A stretch of DNA of 64,000 nt from Diaminobutyricibacter sp049994905 (GTDB taxonomy: Bacteria > Actinomycetota > Actinomycetes > Actinomycetales > Microbacteriaceae). Position 1 is the stretch's first letter. Every line of letters starts with the position of its first letter. The notes under the pieces were generated by a model. It searched no databases and was not told the origin of the DNA. It was given only the letters and a program-made list of their open reading frames with translations. The DNA is taken from NCBI RefSeq assembly GCF_049994905.1, contig NZ_CP188258.1, positions 2,480,001 through 2,544,000 on the forward strand. Reading direction: 5' to 3'. Shown in pieces: positions 41,936 to 51,000 of the stretch. Made by a program: the position numbers and the translations under genes.

Positions 41936-43768
41936 GTGCAACAGTTCGATGTACCTGCCGTCGTCCCGGCCGACCCCGAGGCGAACGCCACCGACCTGCT
42001 GATCGACCGTGTCGCCGCAACCCCGGACGCACCACTGTTCGCCCTTCCGAAAGACGGCGGCTGGCAGGATGTGACCTCCGCAGAGTTCCTCCGCCAGGTC
42101 ATCGCGCTCGCGAAGGGTCTCGTCGCCTCCGGCATCGAGCCGGGGGACAAGATCGGGCTGATGTGCAAGACCCGCTACGAGTGGACGCTGATCGACTTCG
42201 CCACCTGGTTCGCCGGTGCCGTGCTGGTGCCGGTCTACGAGACGTCATCGCCGACCCAGGTGCACTGGAACCTGAGCGACGCCGGCGCGATCTCCGTGAT
42301 CCTTGAAACGGCCGACCACTTCACGAAGTTCGACGAAGTGCACCCGGAGCTACCCCTCATCCGCAACGTCTGGCAGATCGACCTCGGCGACCTGGACAAG
42401 CTGGTCGACGCCGGCGTCGACGTGCCCGACGCCGAAATCGAACGCCGCCGCAACCTCGCACGCGGCGAAGACATCGCAACGCTGATCTACACGTCCGGTT
42501 CCACCGGAAGACCGAAGGGATGCGTGCTCACCCACTCGAACTTCGTCGAACTCTCGCGCAACTCGGCCGTCGCCCTGCGCGATGTGCTCAAGGCGCCGGG
42601 TGGAGCATCCACCCTCCTGTTCATCACCACAGCGCACGTGTTCGCGCGGTTCATCGCTGTGCTCAGCGTGCACGCCGGAGTCAAAGTCGGGCACCAGCCC
42701 GACACGCGCCTCCTGCTGCCCTCTCTCGCGTCGTTCAAGCCCACCTTCCTCCTCGCCGTTCCGCGCGTGTTCGAGAAGGTGTACAACTCGGCCGAGCAGA
42801 AGGCCGAAGCCGGCGGGCGTGGCAGGATCTTCCGCCAGGCCGCCGAGGTGGCGGTCGAGCACTCGAAGGCCGTCGAGGCCGGAGGCAAGATCCCGCTCGG
42901 CCTGCGGCTGCGATTCGCCCTGTTCGACCGGCTCGTCTACAGCAAGCTCCGCGATGCCATGGGCGGCCGGGTGAAGTATGCGGTCTCCGGGTCTGCGCCG
43001 CTCGGCGCCCACCTCGGGCACTTCTTCCACAGCCTGGGAATCAAGATCCTCGAGGGCTACGGTCTGACGGAGACCACTGCCCCGGCGACCGTGAACCTCG
43101 CCACCAAGTTCAAGATCGGCACTGTCGGGCCGGCACTGCCCGGTGTCTCGGTCCGGCTTGCGGACGACGGCGAGATCCAGGTCAAGGGCATCGACGTGTT
43201 CAAGGAGTACTGGAAGAACCCCGAAGCGACCGCCGCGGCGTTCGACGACGGCTGGTTCAAGACCGGCGACCTGGGCAGTTTCGATGCAGACGGCTTTCTC
43301 ACGATCACCGGCCGCAAGAAAGAGATCATCGTCACCGCCGGTGGCAAGAACGTCTCGCCCGCTGCGCTCGAGGACCCGATCCGTGCCAACCCGCTCGTCA
43401 GCCAGGTGATCGTCGTCGGCGACCAGAAACCGTTCATCGCGGCCCTGGTCACGCTCGACGCCGAGATGCTCCCGGTCTGGCTCGCGAACAACGGCGAGGA
43501 CAAAGAGCTGACGCTCCGCGAGGCCTCGGTCAACCCGGCCGTGCTCGCCGAGATCCAGCGGGCGGTCGACGTGGCCAACGCCACGGTGTCGCGCGCCGAG
43601 TCCATCCGCAAGTTCGTCGTGCTCTCAACGGAGCTCAGCGAGTCCAGCGGTCACCTGACGCCCAAGCTCAGCATCAAGCGCCACGTCATCCTCGAAGACT
43701 TCGCCGATGTCGTCGACGGAATCTACAACAGCGCCCCCGCCACCCAGGGAACCTCGCTCGCCCACTAA
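41936..43768 (+). CDS. Long-chain acyl-CoA synthetase (FadD15-like)
   Basis: An AMP-forming fatty acid-CoA ligase, 610 residues. The ATP loop is LIYTSGSTGRPKGCVLTH (about 182-199), with GYGLTETTAPATV (about 374-386), DGWFKTGDLGSFD and GRKKEIIVTAGGKNVSPA, all adenylate-forming enzyme motifs. The final region holds a basic C-terminal lid (TPKLSIKRH). GTG at 41936 has AAAGGAG six bases upstream. The adjacent divergent gene is glk. Its place after the PlsC-type gene fits the mycobacterial Rv2187 order. Substrate chain length is unproven. Confidence 0.92.
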   Translation: MQQFDVPAVVPADPEANATDLLIDRVAATPDAPLFALPKDGGWQDVTSAEFLRQVIALAKGLVASGIEPGDKIGLMCKTRYEWTLIDFATWFAGAVLVPVYETSSPTQVHWNLSDAGAISVILETADHFTKFDEVHPELPLIRNVWQIDLGDLDKLVDAGVDVPDAEIERRRNLARGEDIATLIYTSGSTGRPKGCVLTHSNFVELSRNSAVALRDVLKAPGGASTLLFITTAHVFARFIAVLSVHAGVKVGHQPDTRLLLPSLASFKPTFLLAVPRVFEKVYNSAEQKAEAGGRGRIFRQAAEVAVEHSKAVEAGGKIPLGLRLRFALFDRLVYSKLRDAMGGRVKYAVSGSAPLGAHLGHFFHSLGIKILEGYGLTETTAPATVNLATKFKIGTVGPALPGVSVRLADDGEIQVKGIDVFKEYWKNPEATAAAFDDGWFKTGDLGSFDADGFLTITGRKKEIIVTAGGKNVSPAALEDPIRANPLVSQVIVVGDQKPFIAALVTLDAEMLPVWLANNGEDKELTLREASVNPAVLAEIQRAVDVANATVSRAESIRKFVVLSTELSESSGHLTPKLSIKRHVILEDFADVVDGIYNSAPATQGTSLAH

Positions 43769-43785
43769 GCGCGACCCTTGGCGAA

Positions 43786-43833
43786 CACAGGAAAAGCACC
43801 TCATTCTTGCGAATGGAGGTGCTTTTTCCTGTG
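43786..43833. terminator. Bidirectional terminator between convergent genes
   Basis: A long, nearly perfect hairpin: CACAGGAAAAGCACCTC (43786-43802) pairs with GGAGGTGCTTTTTCCTGTG across a loop near TTGC, with one bulge on the right arm. The A-rich left arm and T-rich right arm supply a T tract on either strand. It lies between the acyl-CoA synthetase stop and the epimerase-like gene stop. Confidence 0.9.
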
Positions 43834-43862
43834 CCCGACGGCCGGGATGGGTTGGGGCGCGC

Positions 43863-44708
43863 TCAGACCGCGTCGCGCCAGGAGTGCGCGGGCGCATAGC
43901 CGAGGACGCGCCGTGCCTTCTCGATCGACAGGAGCGTGTCGTTCAGGCCGAGGTCGCCCTTCACAGGGACTCCGGGGAAGACCTCGGCGACGAGGTCGAC
44001 ATTGGGCCGACTCATCACCGTGTCGGCGGCGGCGATGATGAAGCGGTGGAAGCCGGTCGTATCCCAGTCCAGTGCACGGCTCACGGCCTGTGCGCCGTCG
44101 CGCCCGTCGATGTACCCCCACAGGTTCCACTTGCGCAGCAGCGGGTCAGCGTCGAACGACGGGAACTCCGCGTAGTCCGACTCGTCCATCACGTTGGAGA
44201 ACCGGAGCGCGACGATCTTCAGTTCGGGATCCCAGCGCACCAGCTCGATAGCCATCTGCTCCTCGAGGTGTTTGACCAGCGAGTACGTGCTCTCGGGCCG
44301 TGCCGGGTAGTCCTCGTCGACGGGGATGTAGGGCGGCGGCACGTCGAACGGCAGGCCGAGGACGGTCTCGCTCGACGCGTAGACGATGTTGCGGATGCCC
44401 GCACGCCTGGCCGCCTGGAACACGTTGTATGTGACGCGGACGTTGTTGTGGAACGTCGCCGCATCACCGAGGATGCCCGGCGCCGGTATGGCTGCGAGGT
44501 GGACGATGGCATCGAAGCCGTCGGATTTGTCGTCGATGCCGAGGATGGCGTCGAGGGTCTGCCCGAAATCGGTCAGGTCGACTTTGAGGAAGCCGGGGCC
44601 CCGCTCCCCCGCCGTATCGAGGTTGATGACGTGGTTACCCGCTTCCGCGAGCGTGCGCACGACCGTGCGCCCCAACTTTCCTGATCCTCCGGTGACAGCA
44701 ATGCGCAT
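43863..44708 (-). CDS. NAD-dependent epimerase/dehydratase family protein
   Basis: An extended short-chain dehydrogenase of 281 residues. The NAD-binding motif VTGGSGKLGRTV (about 5-16), a DLTD aspartate segment and the catalytic YSLVK (Tyr/Lys, about 140-144) are present, as is HLAAIPAPG. The substrate is probably a nucleotide sugar or a polyol but cannot be told from the sequence. The deformylase gene lies nine bases upstream on the same strand, so co-transcription is likely. The start at 44708 (MRIAVTGG) is typical of the family. Confidence 0.8.
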   Translation of the reverse strand: MRIAVTGGSGKLGRTVVRTLAEAGNHVINLDTAGERGPGFLKVDLTDFGQTLDAILGIDDKSDGFDAIVHLAAIPAPGILGDAATFHNNVRVTYNVFQAARRAGIRNIVYASSETVLGLPFDVPPPYIPVDEDYPARPESTYSLVKHLEEQMAIELVRWDPELKIVALRFSNVMDESDYAEFPSFDADPLLRKWNLWGYIDGRDGAQAVSRALDWDTTGFHRFIIAAADTVMSRPNVDLVAEVFPGVPVKGDLGLNDTLLSIEKARRVLGYAPAHSWRDAV

Positions 44709-44717
44709 GAACCCAGC

Positions 44718-45209
44718 CTAGAACCAGTTGCTCTCCCTGACCTGCTTCATCGCTTCGCGACGGCTCTCCTTGTCGAGCCTGTCGAGGTACAGCTTGCCGT
44801 CGAGGTGGTCGGTCTCGTGCTGGAGCGCCTGCGCCATCACTCCGGTGCCGGACAGCTCGATCGTGTTGCCTTCGAGGTCGGTCCCCGTCACCCGGGCAAA
44901 CGGATACCGCATCGTCGGAAACCACAGTCCGGGCACGGACAGGCAGCCTTCGTCGACGAGTTCGGGCTCACCGGAGAGTTCGACGATCTCAGGGTTGATG
45001 ATGTAACCGACATCGCCGTCGACGTTGTAGCTGAACGCCCGCAGGTTCACCCCGATCTGCGGAGCAGCCACTCCGGCCCGTCCCGGCGGAATCACACTGT
45101 CGATCAGGTCTTCGACGAGTCCGCGCACGCCGGAATCGACGGTGCGGACCGGGTCTGACACCGTCTTCAGCACGGGGTCTCCGAACAGGCGGATCTGGCG
45201 TTCGGTCAC
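44718..45209 (-). CDS. def: Peptide deformylase
   Basis: Removes the N-formyl group from nascent polypeptides with a metal ion. All three motifs are intact: GVAAPQIG (about 45-52), EGCLSVPG (about 89-96) and QHETDHLDG (about 132-140). Length 163 is typical. The start at 45209 opens MTERQIRLFGDPVLKT as in the family. It lies between the epimerase-like gene and the cysteine-less mycothione reductase homologue, all on the minus strand. Nothing unusual in the residues. Confidence 0.95.
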   Translation of the reverse strand: MTERQIRLFGDPVLKTVSDPVRTVDSGVRGLVEDLIDSVIPPGRAGVAAPQIGVNLRAFSYNVDGDVGYIINPEIVELSGEPELVDEGCLSVPGLWFPTMRYPFARVTGTDLEGNTIELSGTGVMAQALQHETDHLDGKLYLDRLDKESRREAMKQVRESNWF

Positions 45210-45225
45210 GAATCTTCCTTCGGGG

Positions 45226-46647
45226 TCACAGGGCCTCTTCGGCCTTCAGCAGGGCGTTCTCGACGACTTCGCTCGCAGCGGGATGCGGCCAGTACTGGCC
45301 ACGGGCAAGTCCGCGAACGGTCATTCCGAAACTCGCGGCCAGCACGAGCGGCTGGATCAGGATGCTCGCCTCAGGCCCGATGATGTGTGCGCCGAGGAGT
45401 TCACCACTGCCACGCTCGACGACGATGGTACAGAATCCGGTCTCGTCTTCGGTCGCCCAGCCGTATGCGGTGTGCCGGTAGTCCTGGGTGACGGCTACGG
45501 CGTCGATCCCTTCGGCCAGCGCATCCGCCGCCGTGAGCCCGAAATGCGCGATCTGGGGGCGGCTGAAGATGGCCGCGGGAATCGGGCCAGGGTCGCCGCC
45601 GGTCGGGGCGTCGGGGTGCAGGATGTTGTGGGCGACGACGCGCGCCTCATGGTTGGCGACGTGCTTGAGTTTCGTCGCCGAACTGATGTCGCCGAGTGCG
45701 TACAGTCCCGGCACCGGGGCGCCGCGGCTGAGCATCCGCTGCTGGCTGTCGACGACCAGCCGTCCGTCGCTGTACAGGTCGAACCCGGCGGCCGCGGCCG
45801 CAAGGGTGTCGGTGTTCGGGATGCGGCCCTGCGCCACGAGGACCAGTTCTGTCTCGAGCTGGCGGCCCGACTCGAGCGTCACGACGAGCAGATCACCGCC
45901 ACGGTCGATCGCTTCGACGAGTTCTTCGGTGAGCACGCGCCAGCGCTGGGAGGCGCTCTCGGTGAAACGCTCGGACACGGCTGCGTCGAGTCGGGTGAGC
46001 AGCCGCTCCGACCGCGTCACGATCGTGACGTCGACCCCGAACGACGAGAAGATGTGGGCGAACTCGACCGCGACGGGTCCGCCGCCCACGATGACGAGCG
46101 ATTCGGGAAGTGACTCGATGCGCATCACGTCGTCGGAGTCGAGGATGGCCGGGTCAGGGTCGTAGGAGGCCAGCAGCGGGCGGGGTCGCGACCCCGCGGC
46201 GACGACGATGCGGTCGGAGTGCAGGCGCACTCCGCTTGCACTCATCAGCGTGTGCTGGTCTTCGAAACCGAAGGTCTCGCGGAAGACCGTCACGTTCGGC
46301 GACGTGGCGTGGCGGAACAGAAGGCCGGCATCGGAGATCGCGTCGGTGCGGCCGAAGATGCGGTCGCGCACCCGCGCCCAGTCGACCGGGTCGACGGTGG
46401 CCGAGAGTCCCAGGCGTGAACCGGCACCGGCGTCGGCCGCGACGTCGGCGACATGAGCGAACATCTTGCTCGGGATCGACGCTGCATTGAGGCTCGTGCC
46501 GCCGAAACGTTCACCATCGTCGATCAGGGCGACCGACCAGTGGGCGAACTCGGGGCCCACCAGAGCATTCCCGGAACCGGCGCCGACGACGATCAGATCG
46601 AACGTGCGCGCATCCGCCCCGTCGCCTGGGGCCGGCTCAGGAGCCAC
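45226..46647 (-). CDS. Mycothione reductase homologue lacking both redox cysteines
   Basis: A two-dinucleotide-fold flavoprotein of the mycothione reductase/dihydrolipoamide dehydrogenase family, about 473 residues. FAD site LIVVGAGSGNA (about 18-28), NAD(P) site IVGGGPVAVEFA, the segments LKHVANHEARVV and YGWATEDETG, and the terminal HPAASEVVENAL all match mycothione reductase. The redox disulfide motif GGTCLNVGC is replaced by GGTSLNAAS (Ser 52 and Ser 57, AGC and TCG codons), so disulfide chemistry is impossible. The real reaction is unknown. The GTG start at 46647 overlaps the upstream ATPase stop; a start at 46698 is possible. Confidence 0.85.
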   Translation of the reverse strand: MAPEPAPGDGADARTFDLIVVGAGSGNALVGPEFAHWSVALIDDGERFGGTSLNAASIPSKMFAHVADVAADAGAGSRLGLSATVDPVDWARVRDRIFGRTDAISDAGLLFRHATSPNVTVFRETFGFEDQHTLMSASGVRLHSDRIVVAAGSRPRPLLASYDPDPAILDSDDVMRIESLPESLVIVGGGPVAVEFAHIFSSFGVDVTIVTRSERLLTRLDAAVSERFTESASQRWRVLTEELVEAIDRGGDLLVVTLESGRQLETELVLVAQGRIPNTDTLAAAAAGFDLYSDGRLVVDSQQRMLSRGAPVPGLYALGDISSATKLKHVANHEARVVAHNILHPDAPTGGDPGPIPAAIFSRPQIAHFGLTAADALAEGIDAVAVTQDYRHTAYGWATEDETGFCTIVVERGSGELLGAHIIGPEASILIQPLVLAASFGMTVRGLARGQYWPHPAASEVVENALLKAEEAL

Positions 46648-47989
46648 GGTTCGCGGGCAGGCCTTCGACCACGAGGGCTGCGAGCGTTCTGGCGGCATCC
46701 TTCGTCAACGGCTTCAGGTCTTTGTACGAGATGACGGACCCGGCAGCCAGCTGCGGGTCATACGGGATGCGCACGATCTCGCGCACACGGGAGCGGAAAT
46801 GCGCCTCGATCTCGTCGAGCTTCACCAGGTTCGTACCCTGCGTCGCCGTGTTGAGGGCGACGATGGCGTTACGCACGAGGTCGCCGTAGCCATTGGCCTC
46901 GAGCCAGGTCAGGGTCTCGGATGCGAGGCGCGCTTCGTCCACGCTTCCGCCGGAGACGATGACGAGTGAATCGGCCCGCTGCAGTGTCGCTCGCATGACC
47001 GAGTGCACGATGCCGGTACCGCAGTCGGTGAGCACGATCGAATAGAACCGGGCGGCGAGGTCGGCGACGACGTTGTAGTCGTTCTCGTCGAACGCTTCGG
47101 AGAGCAGCGGGTCCGTGTCGGACGCCAGGATGTCGAGGCGGGTCTCGTCGCGCGAGACGAGGGCCGAGAAATCGGTGAAACCGCCGATGCTCGGGGCCTT
47201 GTGCACCACATCCCGCACGGTCGCCCTGGTCTGCTTCGTGACCCGCTCGGAGAGCGTGCCGCGGTCGGGGTTGGCGTCGACAGCGATGATGCGGTCTTCG
47301 CGGGCGTCGGCGAGGGCCATGCCGAGAAGGGTCGTGACGGTCGTCTTGCCGACCCCGCCCTTGCGTGTGAGCACGGGCACGAAGCGCGTGCCGCCTTCGA
47401 ACTGTTTCTGGATGCGGTGGTCGAGCTCCTTGTGGGCGCGCACCTTCGCGGAGTCGCCGAGGTTCACACCGTGGAACGTGATCGCGTAGACGAAACGGTT
47501 CCAGCCGCCCTCCGGCCGCGGACGGGTCTTGCGGTTGACCTCGAGGAGGCGGTCTGCGGTCAGCATGGCTGCCGGCTCGGGCTGCGTCGAGTGTTCGCCG
47601 CGCAGGCGATCGCGCCGCGACTGGGAGAACGGGTCCGCGTGGTGGGCGGGTTCGGCGTTCTCGGCGGACGATGAGGAGATCGTCGCGGTCGGGCCGGTCG
47701 ACACGCGCGGAGTGGCGATGGCCATCGACATCGTCGTCGGCTGGCTCGTGGTGATGAATCCGGGGTTGACCGGGACATCGTCGATCGCCACAGCAACCTC
47801 GTCTTCGGGGATCTCCGGGCTGGGCGCCGGCGGAAGGTCGACGACGATGCTCAGGCTCTCCGGAAGCGTGACAGCGAGGTCGCCGCTTTCGTCGGGAAGG
47901 AGTTCGCCATGGAACTCCTCCGCCTTATCCGTCGAATCGGATTCGAGGACCTGACCTTGCGCATCGCGTTTCTCCGGCTTTTCTGCCAC
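46637..47989 (-). CDS. ParA/MinD-like ATPase, EspI-like, with long disordered N-terminus
   Basis: A 450-residue P-loop ATPase. Residues 1-150 are acidic then Pro/Ser/Thr-rich and probably disordered. A conserved block NRFVYAITFHGVNLGDS precedes the deviant Walker A LTRKGGVGKTTV (about 205-216), then IIAVDANPDRGTL and VLTDCGTGIVHS (Walker B region). This layout resembles the ESX-associated EspI/ParA-like family of mycobacteria, but no ESX genes are in the window. GTG at 47989 has GAAGGAGA seven bases upstream, deciding it over a longer frame. It is coupled to the reductase homologue downstream. Confidence 0.85.
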   Translation of the reverse strand: MAEKPEKRDAQGQVLESDSTDKAEEFHGELLPDESGDLAVTLPESLSIVVDLPPAPSPEIPEDEVAVAIDDVPVNPGFITTSQPTTMSMAIATPRVSTGPTATISSSSAENAEPAHHADPFSQSRRDRLRGEHSTQPEPAAMLTADRLLEVNRKTRPRPEGGWNRFVYAITFHGVNLGDSAKVRAHKELDHRIQKQFEGGTRFVPVLTRKGGVGKTTVTTLLGMALADAREDRIIAVDANPDRGTLSERVTKQTRATVRDVVHKAPSIGGFTDFSALVSRDETRLDILASDTDPLLSEAFDENDYNVVADLAARFYSIVLTDCGTGIVHSVMRATLQRADSLVIVSGGSVDEARLASETLTWLEANGYGDLVRNAIVALNTATQGTNLVKLDEIEAHFRSRVREIVRIPYDPQLAAGSVISYKDLKPLTKDAARTLAALVVEGLPANRGS

Positions 47990-48063
47990 GGAACAGTCTC
48001 CTTCAATCGTCACAGTCCGTGACCCAGTTTAGCGTGGAGGCCGGTTCCACCCCTCCGGACGGC

Positions 48064-51000
48064 TCAGAGCACGGGCGCGATGACGACGAGGAGGTCCCCG
48101 GCGTCGACCTGCTGGGTCTTCGGGATCGCAAGGCGTTCGATCGTTCCGGCGATGGGCGCCGTGATGGCCGCCTCCATTTTCATCGCCTCGATCGAAGCCA
48201 CGCTCTGCCCCGCTGCGACCGGGTCGCCGATCCCGACCTGCAGGGTGACGACGCCGGAGAACGGCGCCGCGACCTGGCCCGGCTTCGCGCTGTCGGCCTT
48301 CTCGGCCGCCTTCGCTTCCACCGTGATGCCGCGGTCACGCACGAACACCGGGCGGAGCTGCCCGTTGAGCGTGGTCATCACGGTGCGCATGCCCTTGTCG
48401 TCGGCCTCGCCGATCGCCTCGAGACCGATGTACAGGCGAACGCCCTTGTCGATCTCGATGACGTGCTCCGTGCCCTGTTTGAGTCCGTACAGGTAGTCGA
48501 TGGTGTCGACGACGGAGAGATCGCCGAACAGTTCGCGGATCTGCTCGAAGATGCGCGTCGGCGCCGGGAACAGCAGGCGGTTCAGCGTCGCTCGCCGTTC
48601 GGCGCTCGATCCTCCCAGCGCTGCGGCGTCGGCTTCGCTGAGGTCTTCGACCCCCACCTTGATCGTCTTGCCGGCCAGCACCTTCGTGCGGAACGGCTCC
48701 GGCCAGCCGCCAGGCAGCTCACCCAGCTCGCCCGCCATGAAGCCGACGACCGAATCGGGCACGTCGTAGTTCTGCGGGTTCTCGGCGAAGTCGTCGGGGT
48801 CCGCGTGCACGGCCGCGAGGTGGAGGGCCAGGTCGCCGACGACCTTCGACGAGGGCGTGACCTTCGGGATGCGTCCGAGGATGCGGTTCGCAGCCGCATA
48901 CATGTCTTCGACCAGCTCGAAGTCGTCTGCCAGCCCGAGCGCCTTCGCCTGCTGGCGCAGGTTCGACAGCTGGCCGCCCGGGATCTCGTGCTTGTACACG
49001 CGCCCGGTGGGACCAGGAAGGCCGGACTCGAACGGCCGGTACACCTGGCGCACGGCCTCCCAGTACGGCTCGAGGTCGCTGACGGCCGCCAGGGAGAGCC
49101 CGGTGTCGCGCTCGGTGTGGGCGAGGGCGGCGACGAGAGCGGATGCCGAGGGCTGGCTGGTCGTGCCGGCCATCGGCGCGCTCGCCACATCCACCGCATC
49201 CGCACCGGCACGGCTCGCAGCGAGCAGGGTCGCGAGCTGGCCACCCGGCGTGTCATGCGTGTGCACGTGCACCGGGAGGTCGAAGCGTCCGCGGAACGCC
49301 GCGACCAGCTTCTCCGCCGCCGACGGACGCAGGAGTCCTGCCATGTCCTTGATCGCGAGGATGTGCGCGCCGGACTCCACGATCTGCTCAGCCAGGCGCA
49401 GGTAGTAGTCGAGGGTGTAGAGGTCTTCGGCAGGGTCGAGAAGGTCACCGGTGTAGCAGACCGCGACCTCGGCGACGGCTGTTCCCGTCGACAGCACCGA
49501 TTCGATCGCCGGGCGCATCTGTGAGACGTCGTTGAGGGCGTCGAAGATGCGGAAGATGTCGACACCGGTCGCTGCGGCCTCGCGCACGAACGCATCCGTC
49601 ACCTGTGTCGGGTACGGCGTGTAGCCGACGGTGTTGCGTCCGCGCAGCAGCATCTGGATGTTGATGTTCGGCAGCGCCTCGCGCAGTGCGGCCAGGCGGT
49701 CCCACGGGTCTTCGCCGAGGAACCGGAGCGCTACGTCGTACGTCGCGCCTCCCCATGCCTCGACGGAGAGCAGCTCGGGCGTGAGCCGGGCGACATATGG
49801 TGCAACGGCGAGCAGGTCCCTGGTACGCACACGGGTGGCAAGCAGCGACTGGTGCGCGTCGCGGAACGTCGTCTCGGTGACGGCGAGGGCGGTCTGTGCG
49901 CGAAGGGCCTGCGCGAAACCGGCCGGACCGAGCTCGAGGAGCCGCTGCCGCGATCCCGCAGGTGCCGGTGCGTTCAGGTCGATCTTCGGAAGCTTGTCCT
50001 CGGGCTCAGCCGTCTCAGGACGGGGTCCGTTGGGCAGGTTGACCGTCACGTCGGCGAGCCAGTTCAGCATCTTCGTGCCGCGGTCCTTCGATGCGCGGCC
50101 GCGGAAAAGCTCCGGGCGCTCCTCGATGAACGAAGTACTGACGTTGCCCGCGATGAAGTCCGGGTCGTCGAGCACAGCCTGCAGGAACGGGATGTTGGTG
50201 GACACGCCACGGATGCGGAACTCGGCCAGCGCACGACGGGCGCGGCTCACCGCGGCCCCGAAATCACGCCCGCGACACGTCAGCTTCGCCAGCATCGAAT
50301 CGAAATGCGGGCTGATCTGGGCACCGGGGTTGATCGTGCCGCCGTCCAGGCGGATGCCTCCACCGCCCGGCGACCGGTAGGTCGTGATCTTGCCCGTGTC
50401 AGGACGGAAGCCGGCAGTCGGGTCCTCAGTGGTGATGCGGCATTGCAGGGCGGCGCCGCGGATGTGCACCGTCTCCTGGCTGAGTCCCAGGTCGTCGAGC
50501 GTCTCCCCGGCCGCGATGCGCATCTGGGACTGCACGAGGTCGACGTCGGTGATCTCTTCGGTGACCGTGTGCTCCACCTGGATGCGCGGGTTCATCTCGA
50601 TGAACACGTGCTCGCCTGCCCGCTCGCCTGCGGTGTCGAGCAGGAATTCGACCGTGCCCGCGTTGACGTAGCCGATCGACTTCGCGAAAGCGATCGCGTC
50701 GCGGTACAACGCCTGGCGGGTCTCCTCGTCGAGGTTCGGCGCAGGCGCGATCTCGATCACCTTCTGGTGGCGGCGCTGCACCGAGCAGTCGCGCTCGAAC
50801 AGGTGCATCGTGTTGCCGGACGCGTCGGCCAGGATCTGGACCTCGATGTGGCGCGGGCGGAGGACGGCCTGCTCGAGGAACATCGTGGGATCGCCGAACG
50901 CGCTGTCCGCCTCGCGCATGGCCTCTTCGAGGGCGCCGCGGAGGTCATCCTTCGTGTTCACGCGGCGCATGCCGCGACCGCCGCCGCCGGCCACGGCCTT

